Assembly (NCBI GenBank): GCA_050485685.1
Contig: JBJHBW010000002.1
Coordinates: 62,001 to 126,000 of the forward strand
From: JBJHBP01 sp050485685
GTDB lineage: Bacteria; Pseudomonadota; Gammaproteobacteria; Steroidobacterales; Rariloculaceae
Direction: 5' to 3'
Length of the DNA: 64,000 nucleotides
In this document: one piece after another, positions 9,218 to 17,364 of the stretch
Numbering within the stretch: position 1 is the stretch's first letter
Layout of the letters: every line of letters starts with the position of its first letter
Position numbers and translations under genes: made by a program
Notes under the pieces: model-generated
What the model saw: the letters and a program-made list of their open reading frames with translations, nothing else
Databases searched by the model: none
Told to the model about the DNA's origin: nothing

Positions 9218-9994
9218 TTACTGCCGGAACTTCTCCAGTTCCTCCAGCCACAGCCCTTCGGTGCAGGCGTACTCGGCCGTGGCGGTATCGGACATGCGCT
9301 GATAGTAGGCGATGCGCCGTTGCGGTCCGTCGTAGTAGAAAGGATCGGTGATCGTGATGTCGAACACGAGCACGTCGTCGTTGATCGGCGCCTCGACGGT
9401 GGCGATGAAACCCGTGGGTCGCGCCGTGATGTCGTCGAGTTTGGTGAGATAGACACGCTCGACGATGCGCGTGTCTTCAGTGCGTGGCCAGGTGCGCAGC
9501 GGCCACTCCTGAAGCAGTGCCGTCTCGATGACCAGCGTGTCGCCGTCCCAGCTGCCGACGGAGTGACCGGTATGGGCGGGCAGGTAATCATCCGGATGAT
9601 CACGGCCGTCGAGAAACACGCGACGGCGCTGCATCTCCAGTTCCGCCAGCATCGCCAGACGTGATTCCGTCTGCACGATCTCGATCGGATAGGACACGGT
9701 GGACAGCATCACGCTCGGCATGCCGGTGCCGAAGCAGAACGCGCCCATGTCCGGAATCTCGCTGAACTGCGCGCGGTAGGCGTCGAGCGCCGCCAGACCC
9801 TGCTCGGAATAGCGAGGCTGATTGCCACCGCCGTCCGGGTTTTGAACCGCGAACGCCATCCACACGCCCGAGAGGTCGGGCACATCGGGTGTCGCGGCGG
9901 CAACAGCTTCGCCGGGCGCCGGGGAATCACTGCATGCACCGACCAGCAGGCCAAGTGCGAGGCAGGCGGGTATCAATGCAGCTGAGTGTTTCAT
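9218..9994 (-). CDS. Secreted lipoprotein of unknown function
   Basis: A 258-residue exported protein. The start is ATG 9994, directly before a hydrophobic signal ending in LVGAC (lipobox Cys). After a short linker comes DLSGVWM, and later GHSVGSWDGDTLVIET near residue 145, a motif I have seen in uncharacterised exported proteins of marine gammaproteobacteria and Acidobacteria. Aromatic and acidic residues are frequent in the C-terminal half; there is no known catalytic motif. It is monocistronic and divergent from the histidine kinase. Substrate and role are unknown. Confidence 0.8.
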   Translation of the reverse strand: MKHSAALIPACLALGLLVGACSDSPAPGEAVAAATPDVPDLSGVWMAFAVQNPDGGGNQPRYSEQGLAALDAYRAQFSEIPDMGAFCFGTGMPSVMLSTVSYPIEIVQTESRLAMLAELEMQRRRVFLDGRDHPDDYLPAHTGHSVGSWDGDTLVIETALLQEWPLRTWPRTEDTRIVERVYLTKLDDITARPTGFIATVEAPINDDVLVFDITITDPFYYDGPQRRIAYYQRMSDTATAEYACTEGLWLEELEKFRQ

Positions 9995-10166
9995 GGCCCA
10001 ACTGTAGCAGCGTTGCGGGGTGGAGGGGAGTGGGGAGGAATCCGGGCCGGTCCTTCGACTGTGTGACACCCGTCTCTCGATGCACTGGCGAAGGCGTCAT
10101 ACACTACCTGCATATTGAAGACGCTCGCTGCGTCTACATCCTGCCCGCGATTCACTGGAGTCGTCT

Positions 10167-11870
10167 TTGCTGTCGACATTGTCCCGACGCCTGCGACCGC
10201 GCTACGTATCGATCCCGCTGATCTATGCGTCACTGTCGTTTGCCTACATCGTCCTGTCCAGCCTCTGGTTCGGCGATCTGCTCGAGTACACCCCCGAGAT
10301 CATGCGGGTGGAGATCAGCAAGGGGCTGGCGTTCGTTGCGATCACGACGGCGATCCTGTGGTTCGCGCTGTATCGCGAGTACCGCGCCGGCCGCGTCGGT
10401 GAAACGACCTTCCGCGGACTGGTCGAGCATCTGCCGGACGCGGTGTTTCTGGTGAGACTGCCCGAGCGCACGGTCTTCTATGTGAACCCGGCGGCCGAGC
10501 GGATATTCGGCTATCCCGCCTCACAGCTGATCGGTTCGAACATCGAAAAGCTGCATGCCAGTGCCGCGCATTTCGAGGAATTCCATCAGCGCAGCAAGAG
10601 CGTAGCGGCCGATCAGCCGTACCTGGGCGAGTTCGAGATGCGCCGCAGCAACGGCGAGGTTTTCCCCACCAGTCACCTGGTCGAGCTTTTCAGCGATGAG
10701 CGTGGCCGGCAGTTCGTGGTCAGCGTCGTGCGTGACGAGTCCGAGAGCAGGCGCATGGAGCGCGAACTGCGCGAGAGCGAGACGCGGCTGCGGCAGATCG
10801 CGGAGAACCTGCGCGAGGTGCTGTGGATCACGGATGCGGAAAAGAAGACGATGCTCTACGTCAGCCCCGCCTATGAGCAGGTGTGGGGCCGGCCGGTCAG
10901 CGAGCTTTATCAGTCTCCGGATTCGTTCCTGGATTCGGTGCACCCTGACGACCGGTCGCAGGTCGCGGCGAAGGTGGCGCGTCAGGCGGTGGACGAATAC
11001 GACGTGCAGTACCGCATCGTGCGCCCGGATGGCCAGGAGCGGTGGATCTGGGATCGCGCCGTGCCGCTGCGCGATGCTGAGGGCCAGGTCACGCGCATCG
11101 TCGGCATCGCCGACGACATCACCGTGTTGAGGCAGCGCGAGGAAGAGTTGCGGCAGGCGCAGAAAATGGACGCGATAGGTCAGCTCACCGGCGGGATTGC
11201 GCACGACTTCAACAATCTGCTCACGGTGATACTCGGCCGCGCCGAGATGCTCGCGAGTGAGGTCGGTGAAGAATCTCCGCTGCATGAGGAACTGGAGGCT
11301 ATCGTTCAGGCCAGCGAGCGTGCCGCGCTGCTGACCCGGCGTCTGCTTGCGTTCTCGCGGCGACAGCGCCTGCACAGCGAACGCGTGGATCTCAACACAC
11401 TGATCGGCGACACGGTTCAGCTGCTGGCACGCACGCTCGGCAACCACGTGGCGATCAGCAAGCACCCTGCCGAGAACCTTTGGCCGGTGGAGCTCGATCG
11501 CGAACAGTTCGAAACCAGTCTGCTGAACCTCGCCATCAATGCACGCGATGCAATGCCGGATGGCGGGGAGCTTCGTTTTACCACGGCGAACGTTCGTATA
11601 GACGCGGACTCTGCACTACCGGCGGCGGATCTGGAGCCGGGCGACTATGTGCGGCTGACGGTCGAAGACACGGGATCGGGTATGCCCGGCGAAGTCGCCG
11701 CGCGTGCGTTCGAGCCGTTCTTCACGACCAAGGAACAGGGCAAGGGCACGGGCCTCGGGCTCAGCATGGTTTACGGGTTCGTGAAGCAGTCCGGCGGGGT
11801 GATTCAGCTGGATACCGCGCCGGGGAAAGGGACGCGGTTCGGGATTTATCTGCCGCGGGCGGGGGATTGA
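10167..11870 (+). CDS. Two-PAS membrane sensor histidine kinase
   Basis: A 567-residue hybrid-free sensor kinase. Two transmembrane helices lie near residues 14-36 and 50-69. PAS1 covers about 83-195 and PAS2 about 207-325 with its PAC part. HisKA carries GGIAHDFNNLL, with His346 as the phosphoacceptor, and HATPase_c has the N box NLAINARDAM, a DTGSGM G1 box and GKGTGLGLSM. The start is TTG 10167, preceded by GGAG at 10157-10160; no better ATG is in frame. No receiver domain follows and no response regulator gene is adjacent, so its partner is elsewhere. It marks the left border of the accessory island. Confidence 0.92.
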   Translation: MLSTLSRRLRPRYVSIPLIYASLSFAYIVLSSLWFGDLLEYTPEIMRVEISKGLAFVAITTAILWFALYREYRAGRVGETTFRGLVEHLPDAVFLVRLPERTVFYVNPAAERIFGYPASQLIGSNIEKLHASAAHFEEFHQRSKSVAADQPYLGEFEMRRSNGEVFPTSHLVELFSDERGRQFVVSVVRDESESRRMERELRESETRLRQIAENLREVLWITDAEKKTMLYVSPAYEQVWGRPVSELYQSPDSFLDSVHPDDRSQVAAKVARQAVDEYDVQYRIVRPDGQERWIWDRAVPLRDAEGQVTRIVGIADDITVLRQREEELRQAQKMDAIGQLTGGIAHDFNNLLTVILGRAEMLASEVGEESPLHEELEAIVQASERAALLTRRLLAFSRRQRLHSERVDLNTLIGDTVQLLARTLGNHVAISKHPAENLWPVELDREQFETSLLNLAINARDAMPDGGELRFTTANVRIDADSALPAADLEPGDYVRLTVEDTGSGMPGEVAARAFEPFFTTKEQGKGTGLGLSMVYGFVKQSGGVIQLDTAPGKGTRFGIYLPRAGD

Positions 11871-12071
11871 GGGTTTCGGCGGGGGGTTCTGAACCCCCGG
11901 GCAAAGGGAGGCACGACAGCTGGCCGAGCCGTGCCCTGTGCTGCCGGCTCGCAGAAATACCAGGTGAGAGCTTGCTCCATATTATTTGCAGGCAATAATT
12001 TGCGTCCCATTTCCTCGCATGTAATCGACAACCGATCATATGAGGCCAGGAACAGCTGCAACTGCCGGACG

Positions 12072-12341
12072 GGCCGGCCGCTGATCACATTTCTGCTCGC
12101 TGAGCGCGGCGTGCTGCACAAGCCCGTGCTTTACCTGTCGCATTATCTGAAGTGCAATCGGCAGGAGTACTACGACCGTCTACAGTCGATACGCGACGAC
12201 GGCGATTGGGAAGGCTGGCTCGGGTTCTTCCTGCGTGGCGTTGTTGAAGTGAGTACGGAGGCCACCGACACCACACGCCGCGTGCTGATGCTGCGCGAGC
12301 AGCATCGTATGGACATCACCGCGGGTCTCGGACGTGCGGCT
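12072..12341 (+). pseudogene. Fic/DOC family C-terminal remnant
   Basis: An in-frame stretch of about 90 residues matches the C-terminal part of long Fic-domain AMP transferases: GRPLITFLLAERG, then KPVLYLSHYLK, then EYYDRLQSIRDDGDWEGWL and a helix ending LGRAA. The catalytic HPFxxGNGR motif that should come just before is absent, and after LGRAA the reading frame no longer resembles the family. Both ends are therefore lost and the piece cannot be an active enzyme. The surrounding 11871-12441 holds no other gene that I can support. Confidence 0.7.
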
Positions 12342-12441
12342 GTTTACGGACGAGCCGGAGGAAGAGGCGTAGACGACGGGGAGAGGCGGCTCATCTCTCG
12401 CAGCTTTCGTCGGCGAGAAACCGCATCGATGCCGAGTGCGG

Positions 12442-12684
12442 CTAGACGCGGCGCTCGCGGGGTGGCATTTGCTCTTCGGCTACCGTATTGGCGGCATAGG
12501 CGATGGCCGCCCTGATGTCCTCGGAAACGAGATGCGGATAGGCATCGATCAGCTCGGCTTGTGTCATGCCTTCTGCCAGCTTGCGCAGAAGCAGCTCGAC
12601 CGTGATACGCGTGCCTCGTATCACCGGCTTCCCGAGCATCACGTCCAGGTCGATCTCGATGCGATCATGTACGGTCTTATTCAT
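12442..12684 (-). CDS. DUF433 antitoxin-like protein
   Basis: An 80-residue DUF433 protein with the family core (MLGKPVIRGTRITVELLL, then AYPHLVSEDIRAAIAYA). These small winged-helix proteins usually act as antitoxins beside a PIN-like DUF5615 nuclease. The start is ATG 12684, behind GGAG; earlier in-frame starts lie upstream of that ribosome site. No DUF5615 partner is visible on either side, so it is an orphan. It lies downstream of the MNT-HEPN pair on the same strand but about 115 bp away. Confidence 0.82.
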   Translation of the reverse strand: MNKTVHDRIEIDLDVMLGKPVIRGTRITVELLLRKLAEGMTQAELIDAYPHLVSEDIRAAIAYAANTVAEEQMPPRERRV

Positions 12685-12800
12685 CCTGGCTCCAGTATAT
12701 CGCTGCGTCTGGTTGTGGGCACGGCGCAGGGGCATCGACCTTGGGCCGGGCGCGATTGAGCGGGCCGTGGCGCTGCAGACGGGGCCAGTGTTGGCGAGAA

Positions 12801-13265
12801 TCAGCGTGGCTCGGTGGCACCTGCCGACAGGCCCGGATGTTTGCGAAGAATGTCGTCGAGCAGGTCCTGCGCGCCGGCGATTGCGGCCTCGACCTGGCTC
12901 GCCGGTACCTCCACTACGTCGCCGTAGTCGAAACGATTACGAAATCGATGCAGGTCGTCCAGCCTGCGCCATCGGCTGGCGTCCCACTCCAGCGTCATTG
13001 CCAATGTCTGGAAGAGGATCGTGCGATGGCCTTCGGATCCTGCCATACGATACCCGCTGGCTTCGAGGGCCACGCGGGCGAGCCAGAAGGCCGCACTGTA
13101 CGCAGCCGCAAATCGAGTTATCAGGCTGTTCCTTGTCGAGCGAGCGTCACTGAGAGCGTCCCTCGCACGCTGCACCAGCCCGAGCAGCACATCCGTGTCG
13201 GGATCTGCGGCGTGCAGCACTGGCCGCACGCCTCTGGTCAGATTGTCGAGGTTTTCCGTTTTCAA
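12801..13265 (-). CDS. HEPN-domain protein (MNT/HEPN pair)
   Basis: A 154-residue, mostly alpha-helical protein that looks like a HEPN fold. It sits 13 bp behind an MNT nucleotidyltransferase gene, the classical MNT-HEPN arrangement. The region HRFRNRFDYGD near residue 106 is the conserved RN-Y block of one HEPN subgroup, but the R-x4-6-H ribonuclease motif is not present in that form, so RNase activity is doubtful. In known pairs the MNT enzyme adenylylates and silences the HEPN toxin. The pairing is strong evidence; the toxin claim is inference. Confidence 0.72.
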   Translation of the reverse strand: MKTENLDNLTRGVRPVLHAADPDTDVLLGLVQRARDALSDARSTRNSLITRFAAAYSAAFWLARVALEASGYRMAGSEGHRTILFQTLAMTLEWDASRWRRLDDLHRFRNRFDYGDVVEVPASQVEAAIAGAQDLLDDILRKHPGLSAGATEPR

Positions 13266-13278
13266 ACGTTGTCGCCAT

Positions 13279-13884
13279 CTATCGGACGCTCGCTTTCAGC
13301 ATGGTCTCGTCGCCGATCACGAAGATTTTCGGGCCTCGCATGATCGGCCTCATCGCCGGTTTGCGCAGCGATGACCGATCCTCCCCGGAATTCAGGTCGA
13401 AGTAGAGAACCTGCACGTGGCGTCCAAGGCGATCTTCCACCGCGCGGGTGCGCTCCGTCACGACCGAATATCCGGCTGAACCGACAACAAACAGATCCAG
13501 ATCGCTGTGCTCACGTTCGGTGCCTTTGGCCACCGAGCCGAAGATGAAGGCGACCGGAATCGCGTCCTCGATGTCCTGCAGCGCCTCGCGTAGCACGAAG
13601 CCTGCCCCGGAGCATTTGGAGATCAGCGATTTGATGTCCCCGTAGAGTGGCGAGTCCTGGTCGGCCGCGAGAAAGCGCTGGTTTCCCTCCCGCGCCTCGG
13701 TTACGAGCCCGGCTTCGATCAGCACCTTGAGCTCGCGGGAGACGGCGCCCGCACCTGAGCGCACACGGCGAACCAGCTCGTTGAAGGAGACCCGGCGATC
13801 GACGTTGAGGAGTAGCTCGCGCAGTATCGCGGCGCGAGTCTTTCCGAGGAGAATGGTGTCCAGCAACGGGTGCTCCCAATCCAA
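13279..13884 (-). CDS. Winged-helix MNT-type nucleotidyltransferase
   Basis: A 201-residue fusion. Residues 1-85 form a winged helix-turn-helix (FNELVRRVRSGAGAVSRELKVL) and residues 100-190 a minimal nucleotidyltransferase with the signature GSVAKG then SDLDLFV, whose two Asp bind metal. The start is a TTG at 13884, because an in-frame stop lies at 13893-13891. The operator of inverted GAGTGA repeats directly abuts this start, so the wHTH probably represses its own operon. It leads the MNT-HEPN pair as the likely antitoxin. Confidence 0.85.
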   Translation of the reverse strand: MDWEHPLLDTILLGKTRAAILRELLLNVDRRVSFNELVRRVRSGAGAVSRELKVLIEAGLVTEAREGNQRFLAADQDSPLYGDIKSLISKCSGAGFVLREALQDIEDAIPVAFIFGSVAKGTEREHSDLDLFVVGSAGYSVVTERTRAVEDRLGRHVQVLYFDLNSGEDRSSLRKPAMRPIMRGPKIFVIGDETMLKASVR

Positions 13885-13911
13885 GAGTGATCACTCCCAT
13901 TCTGGGAGTGA
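13885..13911 (-). promoter_or_regulatory. Operator palindrome of the MNT-HEPN operon
   Basis: Two overlapping perfect inverted repeats: GAGTGA/TCACTC at 13885-13896 and the arms TCACTCCCA/TGGGAGTGA with a 3-nt spacer at 13891-13911. A further CTCCCA half-site lies at 13873-13878. They touch the MNT start codon, which suits autoregulation by its winged helix. Confidence 0.7.
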
Positions 13912-13993
13912 CTATGGGATTGTCAAGATCCGAAGCTGAATTCCTGCGGCTCTGCGAGCGTGGCGTTCGGCCGCGCGCGAGACGGCGGTCACC

Positions 13994-15025
13994 TCACCCC
14001 AACACCCTCCGCCACCGATAATCACAAGCCTCGAACTCCCGCTCCCGCACCCACAACTGCGCGTTCGACGCCAGCCCCTGTTCGTACGCCCAGCGCGCGA
14101 CCATCACCGTGCGGCCGCGATCGCTCGCAAGGCCGGCATCGATCAGCCGCTCGCCGAGACCTGCGCCGTCGTCGACGTTCATCGCATGCCAGCGCTCCAG
14201 ATGCCGCACCGCCGCGAGGAAATCGCGCTTCGCGTTGTTGCAGCCGCGGTGCGCGAACACGAAGTTCTCGCCGACGTCTACGGGATAGCGGGCCCACGGC
14301 ACGAAGTGATCGAGCTCGCCGGCATCGCCGACACGCTTCTCGCAGTAGAAGCAGCGGCCGGCCTGATGCTCACGCAGCACGTTGCGGTAGAGCGCGAGCG
14401 TGCCGCGTTCGGTGCCGAACAGGAAGGTGGCGAGATCGCCAGTCTCGCCGATGATCTCGCCGTTGGCGCGGATGCGCTGGATCTGCGTGACCCACGCGCC
14501 GCGGATCAGGTGCGTGATCAGGCCGTGAAAATTGCGGAACGCGCGCGCGACGCCGGGCAGCAGCAGTATATGGTCGTCGGCGAAGTCTGCCTGACGATAC
14601 AGGAACTCGTGCGGTCCGCCGCCGAGGGTCTGAAGGCGCCACAGCGGCATCTCGCGGATCACGGCCGCGACGCGGCGGCGCAGCGATCGCCAGCCGGCGA
14701 CATCCGACATCGCCTGGCCGAGCCGCCCTTCATAGCGGCCGTGCGCGTCCTGGATGTGACGGATCACGGCGGCCTGGCCCATCGTGTTCTGCTGCAGCAC
14801 GTGGCCGCGCCGGAACGGCATCGCCTGACGCCAGTAGTACTCGATGAACTTGCCGGCGATGTCGACAACCGGGAGGCGCAGCCGGTCATCGTCGTCGGCC
14901 TCGCGCTCGACGGAGAGATCGGCGAGCGCGTGCAGCAGCGCGAACTTGTACGTCGCGGTGAACAGACTCTCGTCGAGCAGTCGCTGGAGATTGCGCAGGA
15001 ACTTCAGATCCGCCGCGGCCGTCAT
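13994..15025 (-). CDS. HNH endonuclease-domain protein
   Basis: A 343-residue protein with a long helical N-terminus and an HNH nuclease near residues 230-275: CFYCEKRV (zinc Cys pair), ELDHFVPW (catalytic DH), and FAHRGCNNAKRD (Asn and the final zinc ligand). All key residues look intact. The ATG at 15025 overlaps the HIT gene stop by four bases, so the two are translationally coupled. A fragment of a second copy lies at 16164-16273. It sits in a defence island, and a DNA-cleaving anti-phage role is plausible but unproven. Confidence 0.85.
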   Translation of the reverse strand: MTAAADLKFLRNLQRLLDESLFTATYKFALLHALADLSVEREADDDDRLRLPVVDIAGKFIEYYWRQAMPFRRGHVLQQNTMGQAAVIRHIQDAHGRYEGRLGQAMSDVAGWRSLRRRVAAVIREMPLWRLQTLGGGPHEFLYRQADFADDHILLLPGVARAFRNFHGLITHLIRGAWVTQIQRIRANGEIIGETGDLATFLFGTERGTLALYRNVLREHQAGRCFYCEKRVGDAGELDHFVPWARYPVDVGENFVFAHRGCNNAKRDFLAAVRHLERWHAMNVDDGAGLGERLIDAGLASDRGRTVMVARWAYEQGLASNAQLWVREREFEACDYRWRRVLG

Positions 15026-15408
15026 GCGTCGCGTTTCCAGTATGGCGCGTGCTGCGGCAGCACCCAGCGCACGCCGCCGCGCGGATCGGCGACGTCGCCG
15101 CGGTAGCGCGGGATCACGTGGACGTGAAGATGGGCGACGGTCTGGCCCGCGGCTTCGCCGACGTTGATGCCGATGTTGTAGCCGTCGGGTTTGTGGTCGA
15201 CGGTGATTGCGCGCATCGCGTCGGAGATTGCGGCGGTGAGTGCCTGCTGCTCGGCCGGGGTTGCGTCGGGCCAGGCGGCGATGTGGCGGCGTGGCACGAG
15301 CAACGCGTGGCCGGGGGAGACGGGGTAGTTGTCCCAGAGGCCGAGGATGAGGTCGGACTCGTGGAAGACGCTGTGGGGGTTCGGGGTGCAGAAGGGGCAG
15401 GCGTTCAC
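15022..15408 (-). CDS. HIT-family nucleotide hydrolase/transferase
   Basis: A 128-residue histidine-triad protein. CPFC at residues 4-7 is a zinc knuckle, NVGEAAGQTVAHLHVHVIPR carries the HxHxH triad near residues 94-98, and PRGGVRWVLP follows. HIT proteins hydrolyse nucleotide phosphoramidates or transfer NMP. The start is GTG 15408 without a clear ribosome site. Coupling to the HNH gene suggests a two-gene system in which HIT handles a nucleotide signal or the cleavage product; this is inference. Confidence 0.9.
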   Translation of the reverse strand: MNACPFCTPNPHSVFHESDLILGLWDNYPVSPGHALLVPRRHIAAWPDATPAEQQALTAAISDAMRAITVDHKPDGYNIGINVGEAAGQTVAHLHVHVIPRYRGDVADPRGGVRWVLPQHAPYWKRDA

Positions 15409-15462
15409 GGGGGAGAGACTAGCATCTGGCTCCGGGAGACGAATGTGCCAGTGGTGCGGTGA

Positions 15463-15882
15463 TCATCCCTCGCAGCTTTCGTGCACGATGATGACGCGAT
15501 CGGGCGAAATTGCCTTCAGCAGCTCCTCGAGTTTGACCACGGTGGGCACGGAGGCGCCGCGCTCGTAGCGGGCATAGGCGTTGCGTGATCGCGCGCCAAG
15601 ACGTTCCGCCGCCTCGGCCAGGCTGAGGCCGCTTCGCTGGCGCTGCCTGCGCAGCAGCAGGCTGATCATCGCGGCGGTATCGTCGCCGGAAATCTGAAAC
15701 TCCGAGCGCTTTGCGTCGTGGATGCGCACGCGCAAGCCGGGCCGATCCACCATGGTCGTGAACCAGTCCGAAATCATCTCCAGCGCCTCACGACGAGTCT
15801 CACCCTGAGAGAGGGCGTCGAACATCGGAACCTCCGCCAGCCACTGGCGGCCGTGCTTGTATACGAGTCCTTCAAATCTCAT
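15463..15882 (-). CDS. HicB-like antitoxin with helix-turn-helix
   Basis: A 139-residue HicB-type protein. The N-terminal half is the partial-RNase-H fold (FEGLVYKHGRQWLAEVPMFDALSQGETRREALEMI, in short blocks) and the C-terminal half an Xre-type HTH (SLAEAAERLGARSRNAYARYERG). The ATG at 15882 overlaps the hicA remnant stop as ATGA, the normal hicAB coupling. It is intact while its toxin is not. Confidence 0.82.
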   Translation of the reverse strand: MRFEGLVYKHGRQWLAEVPMFDALSQGETRREALEMISDWFTTMVDRPGLRVRIHDAKRSEFQISGDDTAAMISLLLRRQRQRSGLSLAEAAERLGARSRNAYARYERGASVPTVVKLEELLKAISPDRVIIVHESCEG

Positions 15883-16004
15883 CTGATTGGCTCCGCTGCG
15901 CTCTCGACAGGATGACGCGCGCGAAGCAACGACCATCCCAAGTCGCGCAATCTGCGTTCCAGTTCGCGGCGCTTCACGGGAAGCGTACACCTATATGTGG
16001 ACAT
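15879..16004 (-). pseudogene. HicA toxin remnant
   Basis: A 41-codon frame starting at ATG 16004 and overlapping hicB by ATGA. Only VKRRELERRLRDLGWSLLRA matches HicA; the following His-containing RNA-binding core (normally GGxHxxW-type residues) is gone, and the frame goes directly to a short unrelated tail. This looks like an internal deletion, leaving an antitoxin without toxin. Confidence 0.7.
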
Positions 16005-16163
16005 TCTCAAACGACAGCGTGGCGCTGTCAGCGGGAGACGCGCGACCACCCTTGCACCCGAGATTCGGCAATCAGGTGGCATCGATATCTGAACTGCTCA
16101 GTCGGTCAACGCGCGACACTTGAATCGCGAGAAAGGAGTCAGATACTGGCTTCGGTTCGGCGC

Positions 16164-16273
16164 TTGCCGGCGATGTCGACGACCGGGAGGCGCAGCCGGT
16201 CATCGTCGTCGGATTCGCGCACGACAGAGAGGCCGGTGAGCGCGCTCATTGCGTCGTAGACCACGGCTGTGAA
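16164..16273 (-). pseudogene. Fragment of a second HNH-gene copy
   Basis: On the minus strand this piece encodes FTAVVYDAMSALTGLSV then ESDDDDRLRLPVVDIAG, which matches residues 38-76 of the intact HNH protein at 13994-15025 (FTATYKFALLHALADLSV, then EADDDDRLRLPVVDIAG). DNA identity is high over about 45 bp near 16166-16210 and falls off outside. Both ends are truncated, so it cannot be functional. It shows that a related HNH gene once lay here or that the region duplicated. Confidence 0.75.
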
Positions 16274-16318
16274 TGCCTGTCGGCAGCATCGCTGGTGACC
16301 GCCACTGTTTCCCGACGG

Positions 16319-16609
16319 TTATAGGTAGCGGCCGTAGTCCATGCTCTGGTGCAGCACCCGAACGATCAACACACCGTGCTCATCCACCGTATAAAACACC
16401 ATGTGTGACTTATAGGGGTATCGCTTCAAACCAGACGCAAGTTCTTCAGCGCTCTGCCCAAGCTCCGGGTTTTCCGTAAACCTCCGAAAGCATTCCTCCA
16501 GGCCCTTCTTATAGCGATAGGCCTGCTCGATGCCGAAGGACTCAATCGTAAACTCCGCGATCTCGGCGAGATCGGCAGCCGCCCGGGATGAGAGTCTAGC
16601 GCCGGGCAC
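16319..16609 (-). CDS. ParE/RelE-family toxin
   Basis: A 96-residue ParE-type toxin: LSSRAAADLAEIAEFTIESFG at the start, PELGQSAEEL in the middle and YPYKSHMVFYTVDEHGVLIVRVLHQSMDYGRYL (read in parts) at the end, which is the conserved C-terminus of ParE gyrase poisons. It starts at GTG 16609 and overlaps the antitoxin gene by 14 bp. Target (gyrase) is known for relatives, not shown here. Confidence 0.92.
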   Translation of the reverse strand: MPGARLSSRAAADLAEIAEFTIESFGIEQAYRYKKGLEECFRRFTENPELGQSAEELASGLKRYPYKSHMVFYTVDEHGVLIVRVLHQSMDYGRYL

Positions 16610-16856
16610 GGCCCGCTCGATCGCGTTGCTCCGCCTCCCTCCAGATCTCCCCCAGCGTTTTCTCGCTCACGCCGCTTGTCAGCCCGTCCTGAATCGCGTC
16701 ACGCAGCGCATCAAGCTTCGTGTGCCGCTCCTGATCACGGCGGATCAGATCGCGAATGTATTCGCTGTCGTTGGTGAAGTCGCCACGGGCGATCTGGGCC
16801 TTGACCCATTCGTCCTGCTGATCAGTCAGTGTGATGGTCTTTCGCACAGTAGCCAT
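16596..16856 (-). CDS. ParD-family antitoxin
   Basis: An 86-residue ribbon-helix-helix antitoxin. ATVRKTITLTDQQDEWVKAQI is the DNA-binding strand-helix, followed by SEYIRDLIRRDQE. The start is ATG 16856, with GGGGAG at 16868-16863; an upstream TTG would lie too close to that site. It precedes and overlaps the ParE gene as in normal parDE operons and probably binds the AT-rich promoter just upstream (about 16885-16905). Confidence 0.9.
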   Translation of the reverse strand: MATVRKTITLTDQQDEWVKAQIARGDFTNDSEYIRDLIRRDQERHTKLDALRDAIQDGLTSGVSEKTLGEIWREAEQRDRAGRARR

Positions 16857-16960
16857 ATTCAACTCCCCATTGGGTAGCGTAGAAAATCATACTATCTATG
16901 CTTTTATGGGGGAAATTGGTGCGGTTGTGCGATAGCCACGCCCTGCGGCGGGCTTCAGGC

Positions 16961-17006
16961 GCCGCGTTGCTTCGGCGTCTGATGAAGGACGTAGGGGACG
17001 ACGCGC
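16961..17006 (-). repeat. Degenerate partial copy of the small gene at 17844
   Basis: About 46 bp here match 17967-18012 closely (both contain GTCTGATGAAGGACGTAG). Read leftward it gives RVVPYVLHQTPKQRGA against RVVLYVLHQTQKERGD in the gene at 17844-18062. It has no start or remaining frame and is a decayed duplicate between two toxin-antitoxin modules. Confidence 0.6.
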
Positions 17007-17031
17007 GACGAAATCGAGGCTGTGGCGTGCC

Positions 17032-17364
17032 CTACGCTGCCCGACCGCCCAGCGTCTGCAGCCGTTTCAACGTATCAGGATACTCTCGCACCAGGAGGAT
17101 GAGAGCTGCCGCCTGAGCATTCGGTTGGGCGCGCCCCTGTTCCCAGTTCTCGAGGGTACGCGTGGAGACTCGGAGCCGGCGAGCGAAAACCGCGCGAGAG
17201 ACGTGCAGGCGTTCACGAGTATCGCGGATGGTCTCAGCGTCTATCTGCAAGGGTGGCTGATCGTCGACGGCGTGCGTTTTCAGTGTGATCTTGCCCTGGC
17301 GCTGGCGACGCATTGCGTCGACGCCCTCCATCAGCTCGTCAAGTAACTTTCGTTTAGTGCTCAT
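17032..17364 (-). CDS. HigA/NadS-type HTH antitoxin
   Basis: A 110-residue Xre-family regulator. The HTH near residues 53-85 reads RLHVSRAVFARRLRVSTRTLENWEQG, followed by ALILLVREYPD, which is typical of antitoxins that follow a RelE-like toxin gene. The ATG at 17364 overlaps the toxin stop as ATGA. It probably binds the palindrome at 17716-17734 to repress the pair. Confidence 0.9.
   Translation of the reverse strand: MSTKRKLLDELMEGVDAMRRQRQGKITLKTHAVDDQPPLQIDAETIRDTRERLHVSRAVFARRLRVSTRTLENWEQGRAQPNAQAAALILLVREYPDTLKRLQTLGGRAA

Noticed and set aside
11871..12071. tRNA or attachment site at the left island border
   Set aside because: I looked for cloverleaf arms and CCA-type ends, and for the same sequence at 38.4 kb, and saw neither.
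12085..12276. Small leftward frame over the Fic remnant
   Set aside because: The Fic similarity on the plus strand is clear, and the antisense frame has no family features.
16863..16960. Possible operator for ParDE with CATA/TATG arms near 16890
   Set aside because: Arms are only four bases, so it is too weak to annotate as a site.
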